This document shows, one piece after another, positions 24,031 to 33,800 of a DNA stretch of 64,000 bases; within the stretch, counting starts at the first letter, position 1, and each line of letters opens with the position of its first letter. Under the pieces are notes generated by a model. It saw nothing but the letters and a program-made list of their open reading frames with translations. It did not search any database and was not told where the DNA came from. Source of the DNA: Phytophthora colocasiae (lineage: Eukaryota > Oomycota > Peronosporomycetes > Peronosporales > Peronosporaceae); assembly GCA_018806915.1 (NCBI GenBank), contig JAGKQI010000085.1:496001-560000 (forward strand), in the 5' to 3' direction. The position numbers were made by a program, and so were the translations under genes.

Positions 24031-24862
24031 TGTAGCGTTTGCCTTTTATCTTGCCCGGCACGTTGAGCAAGTCGTATTGCTCTTGGCTCCTGCGTCCCGT
24101 CCACTTCGTATGTATTTAACACTTTCTGGCCGACAGCAACCACTGTTGCTGCGCCAGGCCCGTAGCTTCGTGCTGCGACCTATTTATTGAATAGACACTA
24201 CTCTTAATGCCTACTTTCGTTTGTCTCGTTCGTCTCACACACTGCCAAACCTTCGTCCGTCAGCTCCTCGCAGTTCGTCCCGAGCCCGCCAAGACCCTCC
24301 AGGTGACGTGAAGTCGCTCGCACAGCTGTCGGAGTACTCACCAAAGCACTTCCAGTCGCCGCCGCCTTCCAGTTGTCGCCCAGTCCCGTTCGCTCAGTCC
24401 TCGCCGTTCGTCACTCCCGTCCGAAGCCTGGTACTGTCGTTCGGTTGCGTGCTGCCTACGCTCAAGCAGCCTGCAATAATCCCACGCCTCTTCAGCGCCA
24501 GTTGCAGAGTGAGCCTCTCACTTGCTCCCTCCGTCGTAATTTTCAAAGTGAGCCATCCTGCTCTTCACTTCGTCAGCCGGTTCCCCTTCTTCAAGGTCTC
24601 CGGTATCCAGCAGCTTGCAGCCAGTTCGAATTCTCATCGTACCACTGCTTCGCCACCCCGTGCTCCCGTACATGTACTCGTAGAAGGCCACGGCGTTTAT
24701 TGGCTCACGCCACGAACGTTCGCCAGTACTTGGACCGCTGGAACTTCTCCCACAGGTGCTGCCGCTCCTCGTGCTCATCACGTCTCGGCCACACTGGTTC
24801 TCCACGCGTCCTCCTCGTCTGTCCGTCTCGCAAATGTCAAGCGTCCGTGTCCTCCTGTTACA
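24031..24862 (-). repeat. inverted third LTR
   Basis: Reverse complement of an LTR: starts TGTAGC (LTR 3' end) and finishes CCTCCTGTTACA (LTR 5' end); 832 bp, with a few indels against the 3' LTR. Together they form a near-perfect palindrome of about 1.7 kb with an 18-nt centre. Confidence 0.9.
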
Positions 24863-24879
24863 CAACCATGGTCCAAACA

Positions 24880-24895
24880 CACCGGTAGAATGAGA
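24880..24895 (-). promoter_or_regulatory. initiator-type promoter of the disrupted phosphodiesterase gene
   Basis: Minus-strand TCTCATTCTACCGGTG lies 11-26 bp upstream of the ATG at 24869. It matches the TCATTY core of the oomycete initiator; the CAWTTT half is weak. It is now separated from its coding body by the gypsy composite. Confidence 0.5.
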
Positions 24896-25098
24896 TTTAC
24901 GACTGAGTAGCCCGAACGGGTCCGCTTTGTCGAGCAGCAAAGACAAAGGAACTACCTGAAAATAGACAGACAACCTGTGTGGGACAAGCTCTCTTTAAAT
25001 TCCGTTTGGTGATGGAAGTCTTACCATTTCGATGAAGCGCTTCGACCACTGCAACTAAATAAACAACTGGCGACGAAATATGTAGACCCGATCGTAGC

Positions 25099-27180
25099 TT
25101 ACGTTAGCTTGAGGGTAAAGTTGGCCAAGTCGTCCTCCGAGTAAACGTCTTCGTCTTCATCGGTACTAGCGCTGCTCTCCTGCGGTCCTTCCCTCGTGCC
25201 GACGCGAGGCTTCACGGACGGAATCAGGAGAACGTTATCTTCTGAGGCAGCGCGGTCCGAGCGTTGCTGCAATAGCTGAGTCCGTAACGCAGCTGGAGTA
25301 GGAGCAGCAGACTTGGCTGGCAACCTTGAGGCCGCATTCATCGGTGACCGTGCGGACAAACTGGCAGACAAACTAGCTGAGGACCGGGCGGACATGCTGG
25401 CCGCGCGGTGGAAACTACCTGAAAGCGTCAACGTCTCGAGATCCGACAGCAAGACGATCCCTGAAACGCTACGCGAGCTACGAGTAGAATCTGTGGACGT
25501 CGTCCGGAGCTTGGACGTTGTGACGCGCAGGTCTAGTCGCGGCGTGTACGCCCGAACATCTTCATCTGATTCGTCGTCATCGTCATCCGGTCCACTAATG
25601 CTACGCTGACTACCAACGCTACCGACACTCCGCTGGCTACGTCGACGTCTCGATCCCGAGACGGATGCGGTGGACCGCAGGTCTAGATCCGGATGCACTT
25701 GATCGAATTCCTCGTCCAGATCCAATGGAATCCCTCCTCGTGAAGAAGCTCCAAACCCTCGAAACGTGGACGCAGACATTGAGCCCATGGCAGTTGAGAG
25801 ATGTCGCGGTCTGGTGGTTGATCCGGCGCGAGATGCATTGATGCCGTTGTCCGGGCCAAACCGAGCGCAGAGAAGACACTCGCGTTTCTGACGTTCTCGC
25901 TGTTGAGGTCTTGAACCGGAACTGCCGAATCCACGCGAGCTGTCCGGAGTGAAGTTACTAATAGGTGCTGACGGTCCAGTTGCAGTCTTCAAGCAGCACT
26001 TGGAACACACACCCGATCCGCAGGACACGCACGTGTAGCACTTCCGCAACAGCGAGAATTGAGCCGAGCAGACACTGCAGCATCGCGTCTCTCTGCGCCA
26101 TGACGACGACGAGCGTACACCAGCATGGGCAGCGTGATCCTTCCACTGGTGAGTTAGCGCGCGACGGGCGCCTACCATGAGCTCCGTGCAGAACTCCCTG
26201 AAATCCGATCTCGACACCGTCTGCCCACGTCCCGATGTCGGTGGGATAAACACCGAGCAAGTCAGCACCAACTTGCAGACTAGGGGCTCCTGCGTCTCAA
26301 TAACGTCAAACAACCAGTCACGTATGAAGAATCTCGTTGCACCCGGCACTTTTGCCTTCGCCAATGACTGCGCTGACATACTGGACGCGTTGCTCAGTGC
26401 ATGCTCAGAGACGGATCGTCGGTAGACGAATCCACGGTGACGTGAATGTCCTTCATTGTTGGTCTCGGTGCATCTCGTCGCGTATTCCGCATAGCAGCAG
26501 TCGAGCACCTGTGCGTTGTGCTTGGAGAACCTGGTGGCCGTGTACTTGCGGCTCCAACGCGGGAAAGCGGTGATATCCGTGTCCGTCTCGGACGTGATGG
26601 ACGACGACGCCGAGTTCTGCGACTGCAGACGCGCGCTGGACAGCAACGCCGCGGCCTTGACGTCCTTCATGGTGTTAAGTGCCACCCAGTAGTTTTCACG
26701 CGCCGACTCGCTAGCCAGAACGTCTAGCACCGTGTCGACACTGCCTGGAACGCGTGTGATGCCACGGAACTCGAAGTCCCCGGGCTCTGTAGGGTCGCGC
26801 GTGATGCTGATGCCACGTCTGGAGGACGCCAAGGACGAGAACGAAGACGAGAGCGACGCCCCCAACGGTGACGGACCCGTGTTCGCCATGGCGGCGTTGA
26901 GAGCCTCTTGCGGCTGTGTGATACGCTTGTACAGATACACGTCGTGCACTTGCTTGAGTGCGATGTAGTGTGTGCGCGGGTCTTCCTGCCGTACGCGCGT
27001 CATCATGGAATCGGCGTGATCCCGCACGTACGGCAACATGATGGAGTTCTGCGCGCCCTCCACCTCCCAGAGCGCGGCGCCCGCGTTGTCTCCTCCTGGG
27101 AGCATGACGGGGCTGGTGGCCATGCTGCTGCTGGCGGCTGTAGAGCTGCTGTGCACGTGCTTGTCGACACTGGGCAGCAT
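25099..27180 (-). CDS. FYVE-like zinc-finger protein with START-like N-terminal domain
   Basis: 693 residues. Residues about 150-345 resemble the START-type lipid-binding fold found in many oomycete FYVE proteins (FEFRGITRVPGSVDTVLDVL, then the FFIRDWLFDVIETQEP region). Residues about 365-445 form a cysteine cluster with CSVC, CYTCVSCGSGVCSKC and a final CLLC, the eight-Cys spacing of a FYVE domain. The basic R(R/K)HHCR motif that binds PI3P is not present, so lipid specificity is doubtful. The rest is Ser/Arg-rich and probably disordered, with an acidic DDDDESDED stretch. Start chosen at the ATG at 27180, about 20 nt downstream of an initiator site. It stands upstream of, and in the same direction as, the phosphodiesterase gene. 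Confidence 0.75.
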   Translation of the reverse strand: MLPSVDKHVHSSSTAASSSMATSPVMLPGGDNAGAALWEVEGAQNSIMLPYVRDHADSMMTRVRQEDPRTHYIALKQVHDVYLYKRITQPQEALNAAMANTGPSPLGASLSSSFSSLASSRRGISITRDPTEPGDFEFRGITRVPGSVDTVLDVLASESARENYWVALNTMKDVKAAALLSSARLQSQNSASSSITSETDTDITAFPRWSRKYTATRFSKHNAQVLDCCYAEYATRCTETNNEGHSRHRGFVYRRSVSEHALSNASSMSAQSLAKAKVPGATRFFIRDWLFDVIETQEPLVCKLVLTCSVFIPPTSGRGQTVSRSDFREFCTELMVGARRALTHQWKDHAAHAGVRSSSSWRRETRCCSVCSAQFSLLRKCYTCVSCGSGVCSKCCLKTATGPSAPISNFTPDSSRGFGSSGSRPQQRERQKRECLLCARFGPDNGINASRAGSTTRPRHLSTAMGSMSASTFRGFGASSRGGIPLDLDEEFDQVHPDLDLRSTASVSGSRRRRSQRSVGSVGSQRSISGPDDDDDESDEDVRAYTPRLDLRVTTSKLRTTSTDSTRSSRSVSGIVLLSDLETLTLSGSFHRAASMSARSSASLSASLSARSPMNAASRLPAKSAAPTPAALRTQLLQQRSDRAASEDNVLLIPSVKPRVGTREGPQESSASTDEDEDVYSEDDLANFTLKLT

Positions 27181-27190
27181 GTCGAACGCC

Positions 27191-27203
27191 GGCTGGAGAA
27201 TGA
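27191..27203 (-). promoter_or_regulatory. oomycete initiator of the FYVE-like gene
   Basis: Minus-strand TCATTCTCCAGCC, matching TCATTYBNCAW up to the last W, ending 11 bp before the ATG. The implied 5' UTR is about 20 nt. Confidence 0.55.
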
Positions 27204-27250
27204 CAAGGAGTCAGGCACTGACAGCGCGAAGTGCAACAGAACGACGCCCC

Positions 27251-27310
27251 GGCCACACCCGCCCGGTCTGTTCTTGCTGCGGCCACACCCGCCCGGTCTG
27301 TTCTTGCGGC
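27251..27310. repeat. 30-bp tandem duplication upstream of the FYVE-like gene
   Basis: Two adjacent 30-bp units (27251-27280, 27281-27310) beginning GGCCACACCCGCCCGG and sharing the sequence to TTCTTGC. The last bases differ. Confidence 0.85.
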
Positions 27311-28409
27311 CATAGGTGGGCGCGGCGCTGCATACTCAGACCAAGTGAGTTCGTCTCGAGGAGCTGCTCTTTACCATGTCGTCGCGTGGTAACTCGGACA
27401 CCTCTTGACATCAAAATGCCGTAAGCGAACGAGACGCTCAACGCGTGCAGCTAACGCCTCATTACGAGGCTCACGCAGCATTGGCGGCTAAATGTGCTCG
27501 GCTGCGATGGCAAGAGCGGCGCAGCACCTCCGGCCAGAGGGTGTGCAGTAATGTCAGCTCAAGAGTGATGGCTCACCCAAGCGCAACACGTGTTCAGGTG
27601 GCACGGCTGCCAGCTTTTTCTTCCAGCTCGCCTACATCTACATACATGCACTGCACCACAGTAGTCGAGCATTGTCCAGTGCAATGCTCGAGCTACAGTT
27701 GTTCGAGGTGCCACTCTGCTAGGCAAGCTTCTTCAAGGCGTCGGAGACCCCGAGATCAGTCTGCGATGCAACAGCTCATGCGGCAGGAGCGTTGCCATGG
27801 CGAAGCTGGTCGAGAACTCGACCAGCTCGATTAACCACCTCATCTTCTGAGGCTGACGCACGACTGGCGCTTGCTTGCCTTCATCTGAACAGCGAATGGT
27901 TACTGTTCACCATGTCATAAAAGATCTGAAAGTACACCATGAAATGCAGCGTGCGAATCGCTATTTAACAACGCCACGAGCTCTACGCTTTTGTGGTCGA
28001 AGGAGCGATCACAGATACGTGTAGGGAATCGGCGTGGCGTCGTGCACTGTGCGTTGGAAAGTTCACGGGAGGAGAGAAGGGGTTAAGAGCTTTTGGTGCC
28101 TGCAGTTCCATTCGCTCGGTCCGCCCCTCGAGTGCTCCTCCTTGAGGAAACGTTAGAAACAGACGTCTGAAAAACACACCATGTACATCGCACAAAACGA
28201 CATCGCCAGTGCGTCGCGGTCGCAGCGCCAGTGCACCCGGTTCTGCGTCGCGGCCTCGTTTAGCGCCGTGAGGCACCGATGGATCTTCCGAAGTGTTGTT
28301 GCGCGAAGGTGGTGCGAGTGAGAGGAAGCCGTTCGGCACTCACTCAAATATCCGCCCACCAAGCCAAGCTGAGCGCGCTGCCGTCGCACCCAGCACCAGC
28401 ACCCAGCCG
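27311..28409. other. intergenic stretch with inverted repeats
   Basis: No gene recognised. It holds a 15-bp-arm inverted repeat (27661-27674 with 27682-27696) and a perfect palindrome with 11-bp arms (27804-27814 with 27817-27827). An open frame at 27445-27834 has no recognisable motif. Confidence 0.45.
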
Positions 28410-30117
28410 ATGTCGCCCCTCTCAGCTTCCCAGCTACCTCCGGAGGAACTCCGCCCCGGCGAGCAGATCGCGTATTACTCGATGGCGTTTGTATGCGGCG
28501 ACCCGCGAGGATACCGCGAGGCTGTAGTATTGAGTGTCAAAACTAGCCCCGACGCGAGCACGGCGCTCAAGCTGGACTCAGGCGATATCATTGCCCCGAC
28601 GATGATGCTGAAGCGCATCGTGAACTGCTCTGGGAGACGGATCGCCGAGGGCAAAGCGCTGTGGCGCAAGCTGCGGACGTTCAAGTTGGTGGCAGGAGTT
28701 TATGACGCTCCAACACGGGCCAGCACTTTAAGTAAAAAGCCATTAAGGTGGCAGTTCAGCAGGCGTTTGCTGCTGTTTACCAAGGCGGAGGGGTATTAAG
28801 CGAGGATATTCCCAATGGGATCTTTGGGGTAAGCACCACCGCGGTCGTGACCCCAGCGACGGATTCACCGGCCTCCAGCGCCCCGAGATCACGTGCAATG
28901 TCCTCTCTAAGACGTGAATCGTGTTTCCAAAGCTGCGAACAAGGAGATACATGCGAGAATTCAGAGCCTGCCGAAGCTAACGTCGAGACGGATGCAGTAC
29001 CAGCTGATGTCGGAGATCCGCGAGGTGCGCAGACGGCCAGCGCTACAGCCGAGGGTGTAGCGCAGCTCCAGGTCAGTGGAATTGTATCAAGAACAAGTGC
29101 AGAAGAGTCTGAAAACGAGGCTTTGGCTGGCAGTCATTGTCAAGGGTCCCAGGACGTGCACGCGTTAAACGACGTTCAGTTGGTGGAGTTGAACGACTAT
29201 CTGAGGTCCATTCCAACTCGGTTGCAGCGAGCGAAAATCCGCCACCAGTCCAAGAAGCGACCTGCAAGCTGGCGTATTCCCCGATCGCGAGCGCCCGCGA
29301 CCAGAAGAAGTGCGCTGTGACCCGCAGCGGTACGAGCATATACCATGCACACACTGTGAAGGCTCGGTCGACAAAGGATATTCTACAACGCGCCGGCGTC
29401 ATCGCGCTCTTCACGTCCGGCGACCAAAGTTCTTGGGGACCAGGACCGGGACGCTGGACCTGGCGGAGGAAGTGGTTTGGCCAACGTATTACTGAGTCAT
29501 TAGTGCCCGAGGAACTCGTGTTTCCGGACATTGGTGACGGTGATCCCTGCCAATGCGTTGGGGATTGCTTCATGGACTGCTGTACGAACGCTATACTATC
29601 CATCTACTGCACCCCCGAGTGCTGCAGCTTAGGAGGAGCCTGTAGCAATTCGCCGCGCAGCCACCCGGGTCTAAAATTGTACGACACCTGTCGTGTGGGT
29701 CTTGGCGTGCACACCACCTGCCTACATTGAGGTGGGGATGTTGTCGGGGAGCACGTGGGGCGGTTGTTCGAGTACCCTGCCGTGTTGGAAGGCCAGCCCG
29801 CACAGGCCATCAAGCAAAACAGCGGCTACACCATGCTGCTCAACACGCAGTCGGCTTCGGGCATGTTTGTCTACGTAGAGGCATTGAAGTGCGGTTCAAT
29901 CACAAGGTTCATGAGCCACTCCTGCGACCCCAACGTGGAGTTCGTCGAGATGCATAACAGAACCAACGTCAAGGTGCTCGCACGGATGATCAAGACTGTC
30001 CTGCCTGGCACGCAGCTTACCGTCAACTACGGTGACGAGATATGGTTCAAGTGCGCGTGCGACTCCTGTTGGGTTGACCCCGATGATGAAGAAGACGGTG
30101 GACACGAAGGAGTCTAG
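28410..30117 (+). pseudogene. AWS-SET-postSET histone lysine methyltransferase, frame-broken
   Basis: C-terminal features identify a SET2/ASH1-type histone methyltransferase. These are an AWS-like cysteine region (CQCVGDCFMDCC ... CTPECC, about 29555-29650), SET residues RFMSHSCDPN and LTVNYGDE (29908-30048), and a post-SET CACDSC. Upstream, a start at 28410 opens a Ser/Pro-rich region (MSPLSASQLPPEELRPG). The frame changes at an A5 run near 28733-28738, again somewhere in 29150-29500, and twice around 29715-29745. That last pair brackets an in-frame TGA (29728-29730) within the SET domain. Breaks cluster at homopolymers, so either this is a pseudogene or the assembly has uncorrected indels. 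Substrate residue cannot be decided. Confidence 0.65.
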
Positions 30118-30400
30118 GACTTCGAGAACAGGCACTAGTCTTGCATAACATGCATAACTATTCAAGTAAATATCTATTCTGTCTTTCCCGAGCGAGGAAA
30201 TCGTCCTAATTGTTTTTCCTCGGGTCGCTTGATCAACATGAAATGTATCCAATATCCGACCACTTTTCATCTTCGAAGCTTAGCGCCTGGTGGGGGACAT
30301 TCACAGCAAACGCTCATACGTAGTAAGTGGCCAGTAGAGAGGGCAACACAATTATATGCTCAGGTCAGCTCTAGTTGTACTTGCCTGTGTCCTGGACGAG

Positions 30401-30820
30401 TTAGAAAGTAGAATTGCATGCCAGCAATCTGTATCGCATCTGATGTGGAGCGACGTCCGAGCAGGCCGTGCAGGCCCTGGAGTTGCTCTTCGTAATCTCG
30501 AAGGACTTCATGTCGCTCAGTACAGTGTCTGCATCTACCGCATCTACGCTGATCGCCACCTCTCGCCAAGCGATGCGCCTCGGCATGTTTCCTGGCTGGA
30601 AGGGTCCTGTCGATCGTCTGGCACCCTGCTGCGACATTTGGACTCCACGAGCGCTGGTTGGCTGCCGCCACGCCCGTTTGTGCGTTGGTTCAGAGAATGA
30701 GCAGATGTGAAAGACCCGACATTCGTTTTGTGTTTCTACCGTAACGTGTGTCATTTCCCAACATTTGAGGTGCTGCCCCACATTTTTGGTTCCACGTAAA
30801 GGAAATGCGGTGCGAGTCAC
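30401..30820 (-). pseudogene. possible Mutator-like element protein fragment
   Basis: A 139-residue frame whose C-terminal part reads VLSDMKSFEITKSNSRACTA then CSDVAPHQMRYRLLAC. The CxxC...H...C spacing resembles the N-terminal zinc-binding part of MULE-type proteins abundant in Phytophthora, from memory. It ends after 139 residues without a catalytic domain. The surrounding 30118-30886 holds nothing else recognisable. Confidence 0.3.
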
Positions 30821-30886
30821 GCGTTCTCCTCCTCCTTGCGTTGTTAGTCGAGCTCATTAGCTCACGGTCGTTGCCTTGGTCCATGC

Positions 30887-32020
30887 TCACCGCTTAGCAT
30901 CGTCCTCCGTTGCAGTGAGCTGGTCACTGTAGCCGTTGAGCATTCGCGTCATGCGAGACGAGTCTGGATCTGTGCGCCGAAAGATCACGGCCATGGCGGT
31001 CGATAGCGCTACGATCTGGCCCAGCTTCACGACCAAAGGCGGTAATTGCAATGCTGCCGCAATCCGAGCGGCGATGGTGCCCGTCGTGTACACTCCTACA
31101 GCTTTGATGACGCTGCCTCGCCGGTGCTCGTGCTCGGCGAGAAACGCCAGCGTGGTGAGCGCACCAGCCATCCTGACGGTCGCACGATGTCGGTCGCTTG
31201 GTGACAAGCATGAGAAGCCCAGTGGCACTTGGTACATCATCGTAAGGCAGCAACACGTCCGTAGATAACGCACCACGAGTGGGGCTAACGCCGGTCGTGG
31301 GCCCCAAAGCCAACGCTTGTACTTGGGAGCGAGCACCGTGGCAATGTAAATGGGCACATACAGTCGAATAGCGAACTTCATCCCTTTAGCAAAGTAGTCT
31401 AGGTGGAACTGCGTACACGTCCGACCGCGATGGAACACGTCGCAGCGTGATATCAACGTCTCGGACGGAATTTCGTCGCGCATGCGGTGCAGTACACTGG
31501 TTGGTAGCTGGCAAAAGCTGTCGAGCGCTGCCAATTGCGACTTCGTAATGGCGTCACTCTGGTAAATCCATGAATCGATCAGTGGCCCCACCGCTAACGC
31601 TCCCACTGGGATATCTACACGCAACAGAACTGTGAATTATACCTGTAGGGCAGAGGCACCGAGACAATACCCACCGATAAGTGTCGATTCTGCCAGTGAC
31701 GTATACTCTTGGATGAGGGTTAACACCGCCTCTACGACGGCATACGAGACAACGATCGTCTTCCTCTCGTCTTCCAGTTGTATCAAAGCCACCGCCGCCG
31801 CTATCGCCGCTGCTTCAGACGCATCAGGGACGCGTTGACCGTTTCGAGTCGAACGTTTACGTCCTGTTCCTTCCAGCAGGCGATAGACGCCCACAAAGCT
31901 GCCGAGTGATAAAGCCAATGAACTCGGAGGCTTGAGCCGTCTCGACAGCAGACAATGTGTGGCTGTTAAGCCTCCACCGGCCACGATGGCACCAACTACC
32001 GCGTGCTGAACGACATCCAT
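30887..32020 (-). CDS. TMEM135-like multi-pass membrane protein
   Basis: Two open stretches in the same frame (32020-31637 and about 31635-30887) are separated by a TAA at about 31637. The first has a glycine-rich helix (GAIVAGGGLTATHCLL) and SLGSFVGVYRLLEG. The second has the Cys-rich stretch CDVFHRGRTCTQFHLDYFAK followed by KFAIRLYVPIYIATVL, plus more helices and an EHEHRRG motif. This order is that of TMEM135, a peroxisome/mitochondrion-associated membrane protein in animals. A very short phase-preserving intron (30 or 45 nt, ending TTCACAG) would remove the stop; otherwise the gene is broken by one nonsense codon. The start ATG at 32020 is chosen as the first in frame. Confidence 0.55.
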
Positions 32021-32121
32021 TCCAGTGCAGTGACAGTCTCCGATAAAATGCTACAGTTTCGGGATTGAGGAAAACGATCGAGTATTCTTGATTACAGGGA
32101 CAACTTACAACTTCAACGACA

Positions 32122-33613
32122 TTATCCAGCAGAGCTTGATCTTATCCACTCAAACCGGAAGCTGAAGTCTACGCCAAAGTGCGCAAGTGTGAATTCGAGT
32201 ATCGGTGGAAGCCAGACAAATAGTCTTAAATCCGCTTCATTCTCCAGTACAAATGCAAGTTGATACAGCAACGAGACTCCCAGTTTTCGTTTCAAAACGA
32301 TATGGAACAGTATAAGAATCACCACATCCACCAAAGCGTACGCCATGATGTTCAACGATGTCGTTAGAAGCTGGTCATAGGTTAGATCGCTAGTATGGGG
32401 ATAATATTTGGCACTGGGTAGATGGAAAAGCACGAATAAATAAATGACGTAAAGGGTTGGCATTACACTCTCCGTGTAAGTTACCAGCGCCAGATACTCC
32501 AACCGAAACAATATCTCTCGAGAATGCTGTTTTAGACTTGTTTCAGGGGAACTTGACGCCGATGATTTTCGCACAGGCCATGCAGTTCTTGAGGTCTCAC
32601 CACTCTGGACAATCTGGGTAGTTGACCTGAACAAGCCACGTGATATAGACATCAGCGACTCCAATTGCTTATTTCGGCTTCGGAATACTCTGCTTTCCTG
32701 GTTAATGTCCCACAGAGAAAACACTGCGTGGCCAATATTCAACACATTCACTATCAACGGTGTCCACCAAACGCGAGACGTTTGAATGCAGATGGGCACG
32801 TACAATCCGTTAAACACGTCCACAGTGAATACTACTACAGCAGGAATAACCTCTTTGCTATCAGAAGCCAGACGTGCAATCATAACTTTCAGCACGCGCT
32901 TCATGCCAAAAACATTCCAAATTGCTGTTTCGGAGAGCATTTCGCAAATATAAGCCCAAAAATGACGTACACGATCGACAGAGCGGTCTGAGCGATGTCA
33001 GATACAACTTACGAGAAAGAGATTCGCCAAGCTGAGAAATATTGCATGCTGTTCCTCGGGGGAATGATCCAATAAAAAGCGACGCAAAAAATATTTGGAA
33101 CGGGAAAGAGGCAATAACAATGAGAAATGGCAGCGGAAATACCCAAGAAGCAGATAATGCCACCATGGCTAGCGAAACACCACAGCCCGTTCCAATCACA
33201 ATACAGACTATCGACCATCGAGAAAGCTTTGGCGTTGCACTTCGAAGTTGAAACAAAGCCCCAAGTGCAGCAAAAGCACCTATGCCACCAAGTCGAGTCC
33301 AAACACCCACGTTATTTCTCCACCCATCGCCTGGTATTTGAAGAGGAATGCACTCAAGTAAAATCGCCAGTAGCAATGAAGGCCAAGGTGTTAACGCACA
33401 TACCGAGAAAACTCGCCATACTGACGTTGATTCACAGTACTTGTCCAGCGCTTCAGATCGTCGATCGGAGTATTTTCCGAGTTTGGAGATTTTAAAGGGA
33501 TTCCATAGTGCCAAAACACCCTGAACTGCCCGTGCTGCGTGAAAACGAAGCTTTTGCTTGAAAGGAATCACAACAAGACCTACTGGAATTACGCTGTTGA
33601 GCGACGGCATCAC
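32122..33613 (-). pseudogene. oomycete polytopic membrane protein family, copy A, frame-broken
   Basis: The N-terminal part (33613-33015) has the family pattern KISKLGKYSDRR, CALTPWPSLLLAILLECIPLQ and several hydrophobic helices. The C-terminal part (32940-32122) has KRVLKVMIARL, VVVFTVDVFNGLYVPICI, then more helices and the closing KRKLGVSLLYQLAFVLE. Between them the helix ALSIVYVIFGLIFAK is in a third frame. Comparison with copy B, where this part is one frame, implies one or two indels near 33005 and 32935. A 25-nt GTAAGT..CAG segment at the first break could be read as an intron but is too short. Function unknown; a multigene membrane protein family of oomycetes, recognised by eye. Confidence 0.55.
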
Positions 33614-33800
33614 AGCTTATGATAACCGGACAGTAAAAATATTATCGGTACATGTAGCTAAATTTGCTTGGTTCACAAATACCACAAGTGTTCCCAATAT
33701 TGCATACCATTTGCAGCACCGACGAGTGCTTCCATTGATTCGATGTGATAGTTGAAATCCATTCCTATGCACTCGCTTCTTGAATGCCATTCGTAAAGAG

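Larger units (their letters stand above)
14042..24862 (+). mobile_element. Ty3/gypsy composite: LTR-gag-pol-LTR plus an inverted third LTR
   Basis: 5' LTR (14042-14881), PBS (14882-14899), gag, protease, RT, RNase H, integrase, polypurine tract (23140-23153), 3' LTR (23154-24012). An 18-nt PBS complement (24013-24030) and an inverted LTR (24031-24862) follow. CAAC flanks the entire unit. Internal genes carry several frameshifts. The insertion lies between codons two and three of the phosphodiesterase gene. Confidence 0.9.
9132..24869 (-). pseudogene. six-TM class I 3',5'-cyclic nucleotide phosphodiesterase, split by two transposons
   Basis: Reading right to left: start codon 24869-24867 and 4 more bases; gypsy composite 14042-24862; coding 14037-13441; DNA transposon 11146-13432 with its TSD; coding 11145-10128; a 65-nt intron 10127-10063 (GTACGA...TTCACAG); coding 10062-9132. 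Leaving out both insertions and one TSD copy each, coding length is 2553 nt, exactly 851 codons with no stop. The N-terminus has four hydrophobic helices (13277-14038 segment), and two more follow the DNA transposon, making six. The catalytic domain has YHNALHAAAVL across the intron, the metal-binding HDVNHPGVNN box and MMADIGHA. Class I enzymes of this type hydrolyse cAMP/cGMP at a membrane. With the promoter and ATG moved 10.8 kb away and an exon interrupted, this copy should be null unless another allele exists. Confidence 0.85.

Noticed and set aside
24221..24973. Long open frames on both strands near the inverted LTR
   Set aside because: They are LTR sequence read in either direction, with no protein motif.
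27445..27834. 129-residue plus-strand frame
   Set aside because: Composition is random-like and the frame runs through the inverted repeats; no splice or promoter support.
33004..33028. 25-nt intron in membrane-protein copy A
   Set aside because: GTAAGT..CAG is present but 25 nt is too short for splicing, and the resulting frame does not match copy B.
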